DNA of 64,000 bases from Chelydra serpentina (Eukaryota; Chordata; Testudines; Chelydridae): assembly GCA_037349315.1 (NCBI GenBank), contig JBAIAC010000134.1, positions 806,001 through 870,000 of the forward strand. The letters run 5' to 3'. Below are positions 22,839 to 33,280 of this stretch, piece after piece. The translations under genes were made by a program, and so were the position numbers. The notes under the pieces were generated by a model that saw nothing but the letters and a program-made list of their open reading frames with translations, was not told the origin of the DNA and did no database searches. Within the stretch, counting starts at the first letter, position 1, and every line of letters begins with the position of its first letter.

Positions 22839-23336
22839 TTGGAGGCAAGATGATTTTTTTTTCCCGCCTTGCTCAGCTTGACTTGCTCCCTCACCCCATT
22901 CCTGCCTTAGTTCCTGGGTTACCTGGTGGCTGCAGGTGACTGGGGCCCAGCGGCACGGGGAGGAATTTGGGCAGCTAGACCCCGGCAGCAAGAGTCCTGC
23001 CGCCACTTGCCGCCCCACCCTGTTGTCCCGGCTTCACCCACTGGCAGTTTCTTACATCAGAGACACTGTCCCTAAGCAGGACTAATGCTGAGACCTGGTG
23101 AGCAGTGATCTCAGATCTGTTGGGCTGCAGCAAGACTCGAAATTGAGTCTCAATCAGCTCGGTTGTTGCACAGCGAAGACCAAAAGGGTCAAATGGTGCC
23201 TGGGCCCCTTAAGAAGAGCCCAGCCCATCAAGTACCAGCACTTGGCTCTCCCCTCTCTCAACTCCACTTAGCATTGTTTGGAGTCAATCCTTGCCTCTAT
23301 CAGCCTGGGGGACGGGGAGAACAGTCCTGAGCAAGG

Positions 23337-23430
23337 GCTCCAGTGGCGCAATGGGTTAGCGCACAGTACTTATACGGCAGTGCTGAGCGGAGACATGCTG
23401 AGGTTGTGAGTTCGAGCCTCACCTGGAGCA
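23337..23430 (+). tRNA. tRNA-Ile (TAT) with intron, left arm
   Basis: 94 nt: acceptor GCTCCAG pairs with CTGGAGC, A box GGCGCAATGGGTTAGCGC, anticodon TAT at 23,371-23,373, an intron of about 21 nt right after the anticodon loop, and B box GAGTTCGAGCC. TTTT follows at 23,434-23,437 as a pol III stop. The intron is the norm for vertebrate tRNA-Ile(TAT). The mirror is 35,116-35,210. Likely functional. Confidence 0.9.
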
Positions 23431-24171
23431 CTGGTTTTCATTAACCCAATGGCTTTGCCCACTTCTTTGGCCCCATGGAACCTAGAATTCCCTCCCAGGG
23501 GACACTGAAGGGGGAGGAATAAAAAATGCCCCTTCACTTATCACCTCCTCTGCAGAGTGCAGGTCAGACACCACAAATCTACAATCCTCCCTCCCTCACC
23601 GGCCCCTATGCCAGGATCTCTCAAGAAGAGCCCAGAGCGCTGCCCATCCTTTGAGCCCCCTGACACCCTCTCAATCTTTGCTCCCCCAACCCTCCTTTCT
23701 ACATGTGAAAATCCCCATCGGGGAGGGAGAGGAGCAGGGAGCCAGCAGTCTCTGTGGCAGGATTATCTACGGCAGCGCGCTGAGTGGTTGGGGGCTGAGC
23801 TACACCCCTTTGGAGCTTTTCAGGGGTGAGATTTTGATGAATTGTAACACAAAGAAAATCTCTCCTGTTCGGGCCTGTTTGTCACCTTTTGCCCTTGTGC
23901 CCCCTCAGCCTCTATTCTTCCGGATAGGGGAGGTGCAGAGACAAGCCCCAGGCTTTCTGTCACAAAGTCTGTACCCACCTCTGAATATTGCCACTGGGAG
24001 AGTATGGCTCCCAATTCACCCATAGAGGGATTGCAAGAGCGGCTACCCAGTTGGGCCTGGGTGTGTCAGATCCAGGCTATAGGGGGCAGGTGATCCAGGG
24101 CCTATAAGGTCCCTGCCTGAGGGGAGGTCAATGCATGTGGTGGGCTGTGAGCACCACAGGTTTTTACCCTG
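23431..24171. other. Spacer of the nested inverted repeat
   Basis: Unique-looking sequence mirrored at about 34,376-35,115. No further gene was recognised. Confidence 0.4.
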
Positions 24172-24340
24172 TCCAGGTAACCCAGGAACTAAGGCAGGAA
24201 TGGGGTGAGGGAGCAAGTCAAGCTGAGCAAGGCAGGAAAAAAATTCATCTTCCCTCCATGGGCCGCTCGCAATGACGTCGTTTTTGTGTGCCATGGCTGA
24301 CAAATACATCCCGGACAGAGAAGAGTCAGGTCAAAAAGGT

Positions 24341-24413
24341 GCAGAAGTAGCTCAGTGCGGAGAGTGTTAGATTGAAGATCTAGAGGTTCCAGGTTCAATC
24401 CCAGGCTTTGGCA
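24341..24413 (+). tRNA. tRNA-Phe (GAA), second copy, left arm
   Basis: 73 nt, anticodon loop ATTGAAGA (GAA), B box GGTTCAATCCC, variable D loop AGTGCGGA in place of AGTTGGGA. The acceptor GCAGAAG against CTTTGGC has one mismatch. The right copy (34,130-34,202) is closer to consensus. Weaker than the copy at 35,801. Confidence 0.7.
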
Positions 24414-24710
24414 TGTGCTTTGTGTGCAGGTTTGGGCTGTTTTCTCGAAGCGCAGGGGTACCTTTAGCCACCACGAGTCCCTCCTGTCAGGATCCCCAGC
24501 AGAAAAAGACAGTGGGGGCTTGTGCCCACCTGGGCTTTCCGTCTTCTCTTGCTCTTTCTCAGCAAGGGGAAGGAAAAGAAGCTCTCCTTCAAGCTGCAGT
24601 CACAAGGGCAAGAGAAGGTTGACTTCCTGAGCTCTGGTTCCAGACCTTTGCTCTACCAGCTGAACCCATGAAGAGCTGCCACCACTTTCCCCACCCGCTA
24701 TGAGAGGTAA

Positions 24711-24760
24711 GTCACCTGGTGTCACTGTTGCTCTCGGAGAGAGACGCTGCATTACCCACG
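24711..24760 (-). repeat. Orphan satellite monomer, left arm
   Basis: Read on the minus strand, TAATGCAGCGTCTCTCTC then GAGAGCAACAGTGACACC is the 57-bp satellite monomer (missing CACA), 700 bp outside the array and in the opposite orientation to it. It abuts the 3' end of the SINE at 24,761. Mirrored at 33,819-33,868. Confidence 0.8.
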
Positions 24761-24945
24761 TGGAGATATGCCTCTCTCATGGAGCTGAAAGGACTTTGAG
24801 CCCTGCTTTCACTGGCAGGACCAAGTACTGTCCCCTGATAGATTTTTGTCCCAGATCCCTAAGTGACCCGTGGCCCCTTCAAGGATTGAACTCACAACGC
24901 TGAGTTGAACAGGCCAATGCTCAAACCACTGAGCTATTCCTCCCT
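24761..24945 (-). mobile_element. tRNA-derived SINE (tortoise pol III type), left arm
   Basis: On the minus strand a tRNA-like head (AATAGCTCAGTGGTTTGAGC as A box, GAGTTCAATCCTTGAAG as B box) is followed by GGGGCCACGGGTCACTTAGG, then GGTCCTGCCAGTGAAAGCAG and a tail ending CATATCTCCA. The head matches the full SINE at 59,742-59,925, but this copy has a different 3' tail. Mirrored at 33,635-33,818. Confidence 0.75.
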
Positions 24946-25297
24946 CCTGACTTATAGCATAAATCATGGCCCCTGACCTATACCATAAATACCCCAGATT
25001 GAATCTTGGGGGCATGGGAGCCTGGGGGTCCCTCAGCACCATCTACTGTGTGGGGTGGTGGAAAGCTCCAAAGGGCCCATTGTACCCCTGGGGAGGGGGG
25101 AGCCCCAGGGGCCCGCTGCCACTCTGGCCACTGCAGGCGAAGCCCGGGAGGCCCTGGGGGGCCGCGCTCTGCTGGGTGTTTATTCCTTCCTGTCATCGCT
25201 GTGGAAGGGTAACCAGAGAGAATTTGCTCCTCTTTCTATGCGGAACAAAAGAAGGCGGCTGAATCATTTCCAGGGCTGTAAGTAATAAAAGAGAAAC
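24946..25297. other. Arm sequence beside tRNA-iMet, no gene seen
   Basis: Mirrored at 33,281-33,634. A diverged third copy of part of it (CCCGACCTGTACCGTAAATA) lies at about 32,467-32,545 in the right-only segment. Confidence 0.5.
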
Positions 25298-25369
25298 TAG
25301 CAGAGGATCGTTTCAATCCATCGACCTCTGGGTTATGGGCCCAGCACGCTTCCGCCACGCCACTCTGCT
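25298..25369 (-). tRNA. Initiator tRNA-Met (CAT), left arm
   Basis: 72 nt on the minus strand: AGCAGAG acceptor, GGGCCCATAACCC anticodon arm with CAT and the initiator-specific three G-C pairs, CTCTGCT 3' acceptor. The T stem has one mismatch. A TTTT run follows within about 15 nt. The copy at 33,209-33,280 is identical by eye. It would supply the start tRNA for translation. Confidence 0.9.
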
Positions 25370-25370
25370 C

Positions 25371-25460
25371 TGTGTGTGTGGGTGCGTTTGTGTGTCTGTG
25401 TGTAATATTTTAAAATAATGCAGCATTTATTTGTCAATAAATACATGTGGAGCCAGATGT
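25371..25460. repeat. TG-rich microsatellite and AT-rich spacer
   Basis: A short imperfect (TG)n at about 25,371-25,402, then AT-rich DNA up to AGCCAGATGT, which is the truncated end of a foldback MITE, where the satellite begins. Mirrored at 33,113-33,208. Confidence 0.6.
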
Positions 25461-28273
25461 CAGTGACACCAGGTGGCCACGTGGGGTAATGCACACAGCG
25501 TCTCTCTCAGAGAGCAACAGTGACACCGAGTGGCCACGTGGGGTAATGCACACAGCGTCTCTCTCAGAGTGCGACAGTGACAAGAGGTGGCCACGTGGGG
25601 TAATGCACACAGCATCTCTCTCAGAGTGCGACAGTGACACCGGGTGGTCACGTGGGGTAATGCACACAGCGTCTCTCTCAGAGCAACAGTGACACCGGGG
25701 GGCCACGTGTGGGTAATGCACACAGCATCTCTCTCAGAGCAACAGTGACACCGGGGGGCCACGTGTGGGTAATGCACACAGCATCTCTCTCAGAGAGCAA
25801 CAGTGACACTGGGTGGCCACGTGGGGTAACGCACACAGCGTCTCTCTCAAAGAGCAACAGTGACACCGGGTGGCCACGTGGGGTAACGCACACAGCGTCT
25901 CTCTCAGAGAGCAACAGTGACACTGGGTGGCCACGTGGGGTAAAGCACACAGCGTCTCTCTCAGAGAGCAACAGTGACACCGGGTGGCCACGTGGGGTAA
26001 CGCACACAGCGTCTCTCTCAGAGAGCAACAGTGACACTGGGTGGCCACGTGGGGTAATGCACACAGCGTCTCTCTCAGAGAGCAACAGTGACACGGGGTG
26101 GCCACGTGGGGTAACGCACACAGCGTCTCTCTCAGAGAGCAACAGTGACACCGGGTGGCCACGTGGGGTAACGCACACAGCGTCTCTCTCAGAGAGCAAC
26201 AGTGACACTGGGTGGCCACGTGGGGTAACGCACACAGCGTCTCTCTCAGAGAGCAACAGTGACACCGGGTGGCCACGTGGGGTAACGCACACAGCGTCTC
26301 TCTCAGAGAGCAACAGTGACACTGGGTGGCCACGCGGGGTAATGCACACAGCGTCTCTCTCAGAGAGCAACAGTGACACGGGGTGGCCACATGGGGTAAT
26401 GCACACAGCGTCTCTTTCAGACAGCAACAGTGACACCGGGTGGCCACGTGGGGTAATGCACACAGCATCTCTCTGAGAGAGCGACAGTGACATGGGGTGG
26501 CCACGTAGGGTAATGCACACAGCATCTCTCTCAGAGAGCAACAGTGACACTGGGTGGCCACGTGGGGTAACGCACACAGCGTCTCTCTCAGAGAGCAACA
26601 GTGACACTGGGTGGCCACGTGGGGTAATGCACACAGCGTCTCTCTCAGAGAGCAACAGTGACACGGGGTGGCCACGTGGGGTAACGCACACAGCGTCTCT
26701 CTCAGAGAGCAACAGTGACACCGGGTGGCCCCGTGGGGTAACGCACACAGCGTCTCTCTCAGAGAGCAACAGTGACACTGGGTGGCCACGTGGGGTAACG
26801 CACACAGCGTCTCTCTCAGAGAGCAACAGTGACACCGGGTGGCCCCGTGGGGTAACGCACACAGCGTCTCTCTCAGAGAGCAACAGTGACACCGGGTGGC
26901 CACGTGGGGTAACGCACACAGCGTCTCTCTCAGAGAGCAACAGTGACACCGGGTGGCCACGTGGGGTAACGCACACAGCGTCTCTCTCAGAGAGCAACAG
27001 TGACACTGGGTGGCCACGTGGGGTAATGCACACAGCGTCTCTCTCAGAGAGCAACAGTGACACGGGGTGGCCACATGGGGTAATGCACACAGCGTCTCTT
27101 TCAGACAGCAACAGTGACACCGGGTGGCCACGTGGGGTAATGCACACAGCATCTCTCTGAGAGAGCGACAGTGACACGGGGTGGCCACGTAGGGTAATGC
27201 ACACAGCATCTCTCTCAGAGAGCAACAGTGACACTGGGTGGCCACGTGGGGTAACGCACACAGCGTCTCTCTCAGAGAGCAACAGTGACACGGAGTGGCC
27301 ACGTGGGGTAACGCACACAGCGTCTCTCTCAGAGAGCAACAGTGACACGGGGTGGCCACGTGGGGTAATGCACACAGCATCTCTCTGAGAGAGCAACAGT
27401 GACACGGGGTGGCCACGTGGGGTAATGCACACAGCATCTCTCTGAGAGAGCAACAGTGACATGGGGTGGCCACGTGGGGTAATGCACACAGCGTCTCTCT
27501 CAGAGAGCAACAGTGACACGGGGTGGCCACGTGGGGTAATGCACACAGCGTCTCTCTCAGAGAGCAACAGTGACACCAGGTGGCCACGTAGGGTAATGCA
27601 CACAGCGTCTCTCTCAGAGAGAAAGAGTGACACCGGGTGGCCACGTGGGGTAATGCACACAGCATCTCTCTGAGAGAGCAACAGTGACACCGGGTGGCCA
27701 CGTGGGGTAATGCACACAGCATCTCTCTGAGAGAGCAACAGTGACACCGGGTGGCCACGTGGCGTAATGCACACAGCATCTCTCTCAGAGAGCAACAGTG
27801 ACAATGGGTGGCCACGTGGGGTAATGCACACAGCGTCTCTCTCAGAGAGCAACAGTGACACGGGGTGGCCACGTGGGGTAATGCACACAGCATCTCTCTG
27901 AGAGAGCGACAGTGACATGGGGTGGCCACGTGGGGTAATGCACACAGCGTCTCTCTCAGAGAGCAACAGTGACACCGGGTGGCCACGTGGGGTAACGCAC
28001 ACAGCATCTCTCTCAGAGAGCAACAGTGTCACTGGGTGGCCACGTGCGGTAATGCACACAGCGTCTCTCAGAGAGCAACAGTGACACCGGGTGGCCACGT
28101 GGGGTAACGCACACAGCATCTCTCTCAGAGAGCGACAGTGACACCAGGTGGCCACGTGTGGTAAAGCACACAGCGTCTCTCTCAGAGTGCGACAGTGACA
28201 CCGGGTGGCCACGTGGGGTAACGCACACAGCGTCTCTCTCAGAGAGCAACAGTGACACGGGGTGGCCACGTGG
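25461..28273 (+). repeat. 57-bp satellite array, left half (about 49 monomers)
   Basis: The monomer on the plus strand is CAGTGACACCGGGTGGCC, ACGTGGGGTAATGCACACAG, CGTCTCTCTCAGAGAGCAA (57 bp). Each carries CACGTG, an E-box palindrome. A higher-order unit of 12 monomers (684 bp) is visible: the rare variant GAGAGAGCGACAGTGACA recurs at 26,475 and 27,159. Because 57 is 19 codons, stop-free frames arise on both strands. No coding role is implied. Confidence 0.97.
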
Positions 28274-28285
28274 TCACTGTTGCTC
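28258..28285. other. Axis junction of the palindrome
   Basis: Plus-strand monomers run to GGTGGCCACGTGG (ending 28,273) and continue as TCACTGTTGCTCTCTGAG, the opposite strand of a monomer. The pivot is CCACGTGG (28,266-28,273), itself a palindrome. Relative to a clean fold-back, 10 bp (CCACCCCGTG) are missing on the right side. Confidence 0.9.
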
Positions 28286-31200
28286 TCTGAGAGAGACGCT
28301 GTGTGCGTTACCCCACGTGGCCACCCCGTGTCACTGTTGCTCTCTGAGAGAGATGCTGTGTGCATTACCCTACGTGGCCACCCCATGTCACTGTCGCTCT
28401 CTCAGACAGATGCTGTGTGCATTACCCCACGTGGCCACCCGGTGTCACTGTTGCTCTCTGAGAGAGACGCTGTCTGCATTACCCCACGTGGCCACCCAGT
28501 GTCACTGTTGCTCTCTGAGAGAGACGCTGTGTGCGTTACCCACACGTGGCCACCCGGTGTCACTGTTGCTCTCTGAGAGAGACGCTGTGTGCATTACCCC
28601 ACGTGGCCACCCAGTGTCACTGTTGCTCTCTGAGAGAGATGATGTGTGCATTACCCAGACGTGGCCACCCGGTGTCACTGTTGCTCTGAGAGAGTGACGC
28701 TGTGTGCATTTCCCCACGTGACCACCCGGTGTCACTGTTGCTCTCTGAGAGAGACGCTGTGTGCGTTACCCCACGTGGCTACCCCGTGTCAGTGTTGCTC
28801 TCTGAGAGAGATGCTGTGTGCATTACCCTACGTGGCCACCCCATGTCACTGTCGCTCTCTCAGAGAGACGCTGTGTGCGTTACCCCACGTGGCCACCCGG
28901 TGTCACTGTTGCTCTCTGAGAGAGATGCTGTGTGCGTTACCCACACGTGGCCACCCGGTGTCACTGTTGCTCTGAGAGAGACGCTGTGTGCATTACCCCA
29001 CGTGACCACCCGGTGTCACTGTTGCTCTCTGAGGGAGATGCTGTGTGCGTTACCCCACGTGGCCACCCGGTGTCACTGTTGCTCTCTGAGAGAGACGCTG
29101 TGTGCATTACCCCATGTGGCCACCCAGTGTCATTGTTGCTCTCTGAGAGAGACGCTGTGTGCGTTACCCCACGTGGCCACCCGGTGTCACTGTTGCTCTC
29201 TGAGAGAGACGCTGTGTGCGTTACCCCACGTGTCCACCCAGTGTCACTGTTGCTCTCTGAGAGAGATGCTGTGTGCATTACCCGCACGTGGCCACCCGGT
29301 GTCACTGTTGCTCTGAGAGAGACGCTGTGTGCATTACCCCACGTGACCACCCGGTGTCACTGTTGCTCTCTGAGAGAGACGCTGTGTGCATTACCCACAC
29401 GTGGCCACCCGGTGTCACTGTTGCTCTCTGAGAGAGACGCTGTGTGCGTTACCCACACGTGGCCACCCGATGTCACTGTTGCTCTGAGAGAGATGCTGTG
29501 TGCATTACCCCACGTGACCACCCGGTGTCACTGTTGCTCTCTGAGGGAGATGCTGTGTGCGTTACCCCACGTGGCCACCCGGTGTCACTGTTGCTCTCTG
29601 AGGGAGATGCTGTGTGCGTTACCCCACGTGGGCACCCGGTGTCACTGTTGCTCTCTGAGAGAGACGCTGTGTGCGTTACCCCACGTGGCCACCCGGTGTC
29701 ACTGTTGCTCTCTGAGAGAGACGCTCTGTGCGTTACCCCACGTGGCCACCCGGTGTCACTGTTGCTCTCTGAGAGAGACGCTGTGTGCGTTACCCCACGT
29801 GGCCACCCAGTGTCACTGTTGCTCTCTGAGAGAGACGCTGTGTGCATTACCCCACGTGGCCACCCGGTGTCACTGTTGCTCTCTGAGAGAGTCGCTGTGT
29901 GCATTACCCCACGTGGCCACCCGGTGTCACTGTTGCTCTCTGAGAGAGACGATGTGTGCGTTACCCTACGTGGCCACCCCATGTCACTGTCGCTCTCTCA
30001 GAGAGACGCTGTGTGCGTTACCCCACGTGACCACCCGGTGTCACTGTTGCTCTCTGAGGGAGATGCTGTGTGCGTTACCCCACGTGGCCACCCGGTGTCA
30101 CTGTTGCTCTCTGAGAGAGACGCTGTGTGCATTACCCCATGTGGCCACCCAGTGTCATTGTTGCTCTCTGAGAGAGACGCTGTGTGCGTTACCCCACGTG
30201 GCCACCCGGTGTCACTGTTGCTCTCTGAGAGAGACGCTGTGTGCGTTACCCCACGTGTCCACCCAGTGTCACTGTTGCTCTCTGAGAGAGATGCTGTGTG
30301 CATTACCCGCATGTGGCCACCCGGTGTCACTGTTGCTCTGAGAGAGACGCTGTGTGCATTACCCCACGTGACCACCCGGTGTCACTGTTGCTCTCTGAGA
30401 GAGACGCTGTGTGCATTACCCACACGTGGCCACCCGGTGTCACTGTTGCTCTCTGAGAGAGACGCTGTGTGCGTTACCCACACGTGGCCACCCGATGTCA
30501 CTGTTGCTCTGAGAGAGATGCTGTGTGCATTACCCCACGTGACCACCCGGTGTCACTGTTGCTCTCTGAGGGAGATGCTGTGTGCGTTACCCCACGTGGC
30601 CACCCGGTGTCACTGTTGCTCTCTGAGGGAGATGCTGTGTGCGTTACCCCACGTGGGCACCCGGTGTCACTGTTGCTCTCTGAGAGAGACGCTGTGTGCG
30701 TTACCCCACGTGGCCACCCGGTGTCACTGTTGCTCTCTGAGAGAGACGCTGTGTGCGTTACCCCACGTGGCCACCCGGTGTCACTGTTGCTCTCTGAGAG
30801 AGACGCTGTGTGCGTTACCCCACGTGGCCACCCAGTGTCACTGTTGCTCTCTGAGAGAGACGCTGTGTGCATTACCCCACGTGGCCACCCGGTGTCACTG
30901 TTGCTCTCTGAGAGAGTCGCTGTGTGCATTACCCCACGTGGCCACCCGGTGTCACTGTTGCTCTCTGAGAGAGACGATGTGTGCGTTACCCCACGTGGCC
31001 ACCCAGTGTCACTGTTGCTCTCTGAGAGAGACGCTGTGTGCATTACCCCACGTGGCCACCCGGTGTCACTGTTGCTCTCTGAGAGAGTCGCTGTGTGCAT
31101 TACCCCACGTGACCACCCGGTGTCACTGTTGCTCTCTGAGAGAGACGCTGTGTGCATTACCCACACGTGGCCACCCGGTGTCACTGTTGCTCTCTGAGAG

Positions 31201-32343
31201 AGATGCTGTGTGCGTTACCCACACGTGGCCACCCGATGTCACTGTTGCTCTGAGAGATATGCTGTGTGCATTACCCCACGTGACCACCCGGTGTCACTGT
31301 TGCTCTCTGAGGGAGATGCTGTGTGCGTTACCCCACGTGGCCACCCGGTGTCACTGTTGCTCTCTGAGGGAGATGCTGTGTGCGTTACCCCACGTGGGCA
31401 CCCGGTGTCACTGTTGCTCTCTGAGAGAGACGCTGTGTGTGTTACCCCACGTGGCCACCCGGTGTCACTGTTGCTCTCTGAGGGAGACGCTGTGTGCGTT
31501 ACCCCACGTGGCCACCCAGTGTCACTGTTGCTCTCTGAGAGAGACGCTGTGTGCATTACCCCACGTGGCCACCCGGTGTCACTGTTGCTCTCTGAGAGAG
31601 TCGCTGTGTGCATTACCCCACGTGGCCACCCGGTGTCACTGTTGCTCTCTGAGAGAGACGATGTGTGCGTTACCCCACGTGGCCACCCAGTGTCACTGTT
31701 GCTCTCTGAGAGAGACGCTGTGTGCATTACCCCACGTGGCCACCCGGTGTCACTGTTGCTCTCTGAGAGAGTCGCTGTGTGCATTACCCCACGTGGCCAC
31801 CCGGTGTCACTGTTGCTCTCTGAGAGAGTCGCTGTGTGCATTACCCCACGTGGCCACCCAGTGTCACTGTCGCTCTCTGAGAGAGAGGCTGTGTGCATTA
31901 CCGCACGTGGCCATCCGGTGTCACTGTTGCTCTCTGAGAGAGACGCTGTGTGCATTACCCTACGTGGCCACCCAGTGTCACTGTTGCTCTCTGAGAGAGA
32001 GGCTGTGTGCGTTACCCCACGTGGCCACCCGGTGTCACTGTTGCTCTCTGAGAGACGCTGTGTGCATTACCCCACGTGGCCACCCGGTGTCACTGTTGCT
32101 CTCTGAGAGAGATGCTGTGTGCGTTACCCCACGTGGCCACCCGGTGTCACTGTTGCTCTCTGAGAGAGACGCTGTGTGCGTTACCCCACGTGGCCACCCA
32201 GTGTCACTGTTGCTCTCTGAGAGACGCTGTGTGCATTACCCCACGTGGCCACCCAGTGTCACCGTTGCTCTCTGAGAGAGACGCTGTGTGCATTACCCCA
32301 CGTGGCCACCCGGTGTCACTGTTGCTCTCTGAGAGAGACGCTG
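28274..32343 (-). repeat. 57-bp satellite array, right half (about 71 monomers)
   Basis: The same monomer in reverse orientation, so the two arrays meet head-to-head at 28,269/28,270. Longer repeats are visible: the variant GGCCACCCGATGTCACTG recurs at 29,461, 30,486 and 31,227, giving higher-order units of about 1,025 bp (18 monomers less a net base) and 741 bp (13 monomers). The left array's 12-mer unit is not the same, so the halves expanded independently. Confidence 0.97.
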
Positions 32344-33112
32344 CTCTTCTAGGAAAAAAGACCCTGCCGCAGAGGAAACCATGTGACTGGAGTCACAGTT
32401 TGGGCTACGACTTAATCACGGGTATTTTAGGGAAAATCAATGACAGCTCATGGGCAAGAAACACAATATCATGGCCCCCGACCTGTACCGTAAATACCCC
32501 TGATTGAATCTTGGGGGCGTGGAAGCCCGGGGGTCCCTCAGCTCCCTGTGTGGGGGTTGGCTGCAGGATCTATTCACAGGGCAGCTGAGTTTGGCCGGGT
32601 AGGTTTTACTCCTGAAGGGATTCTGCCCAAAAATAAAATAAAATAAAATAAAAATCTGAGCACAATATTTTTATTTGCCAATAAATAAATGTGGAGCCTC
32701 CATAGGGTGACCAGATGTCCCGATTTTATAGGGACAGTCCCGATTTTGGGGTTTTTTCATATATAGGCTCCTCTTAACTCCCACCCCCTGTCCCCCTGCC
32801 CCCCCCCCACAGATGTATTTGTTCCCCTGCAAAAAAATGACTTTCTAATGGGGAAGCAAAGGGAAGCCACAAGCGTGGTCATGCGCCGCTCCCCAACAAT
32901 GCGGGCATGTCATTGCAGAAAGGTGACGCCTCACCACTGGGTCTGTGTCCTGGGGGAGGGGGCTGCAGGGTGATCTCCCATCTCTGTGCATCCGGTAGCC
33001 TGTGCTCTCCACTGCCATGCTGCAGGCTTAGGGTTGACCAGACAGCACGTGTGAAAAATAGGGCCAGGGGGTGGGGGGTAATAGGAACCTATATAAAAAA
33101 AAGACCCAAAAA
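32344..33112. other. Right-arm-only segment between array and tRNA-iMet flank
   Basis: About 770 bp with no left counterpart. It includes a diverged copy of the 24,965-25,045 sequence (32,467-32,545), an (AAATA)n run at 32,632-32,655, and two MITE half-copies. In the left arm the satellite abuts the last bases of the MITE end directly. Confidence 0.7.
32704..32800 (+). mobile_element. Foldback MITE half-copy, right-only segment
   Basis: Starts TAGGGTGACCAGATGTCCCG and runs through TATATAGGCTCCTCTTAAC, then passes into C-rich DNA without the closing inverted repeat. Confidence 0.7.
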
Positions 33113-33124
33113 TCGGGACATCTG
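33032..33124 (+). mobile_element. Foldback MITE partial copy beside tRNA-iMet flank
   Basis: Starts TTGACCAGACAGCACGTG and ends ATCGGGACATCTGG, lacking the last TCACCCTAG. The final 10 or so bases are all that survives in the left arm at 25,452-25,460. Confidence 0.7.
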
Positions 33125-33208
33125 GCTCCACATGTATTTATTGACAAATAAATGTTGCATTATTTTAAAATATTACACACAGACACACAAACGCACCCAC
33201 ACATACAG

Positions 33209-33280
33209 AGCAGAGTGGCGTGGCGGAAGCGTGCTGGGCCCATAACCCAGAGGTCGATGGATTGAAACGATCCTCTGCTA
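33209..33280 (+). tRNA. Initiator tRNA-Met (CAT), right arm
   Basis: Mirror of 25,298-25,369, identical by eye over 72 nt. The A and B boxes are recognisable, with GGGCCCATAACCC carrying CAT. A TTTT lies about 12 nt downstream in CTCTTTTATT. Likely transcribed by pol III. Confidence 0.9.

Larger units (their letters stand above)
22500..24680. repeat. Nested inverted repeat around tRNA-Ile, left arm
   Basis: A segment of about 0.43 kb (about 22,500-22,930) recurs as reverse complement at about 24,172-24,680. Each limb carries a tRNA-Tyr-like start, the GAAAGCCCAGGTGGGCACAA block and a tRNA-Phe, in that order from the outside in. The 1.2-kb spacer holds tRNA-Ile(TAT). The same layout is mirrored at 33,890-35,880, so a small palindrome sits inside each arm of the large one. 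Confidence 0.8.

Noticed and set aside
25678..28386. 902-codon minus-strand and (29,444-32,275) 943-codon plus-strand reading frames with a 19-residue repeat (ERDAVCITPRGHPVSLLLS)
   Set aside because: The 57-bp monomer equals 19 codons, so any stop-free phase stays open, and several frames on both strands are open at once. No start context, domain or splice site supports a protein.
25461..32343. CRISPR-like array
   Set aside because: Monomers are contiguous with no unique spacers, the host is a vertebrate, and the structure is a satellite.
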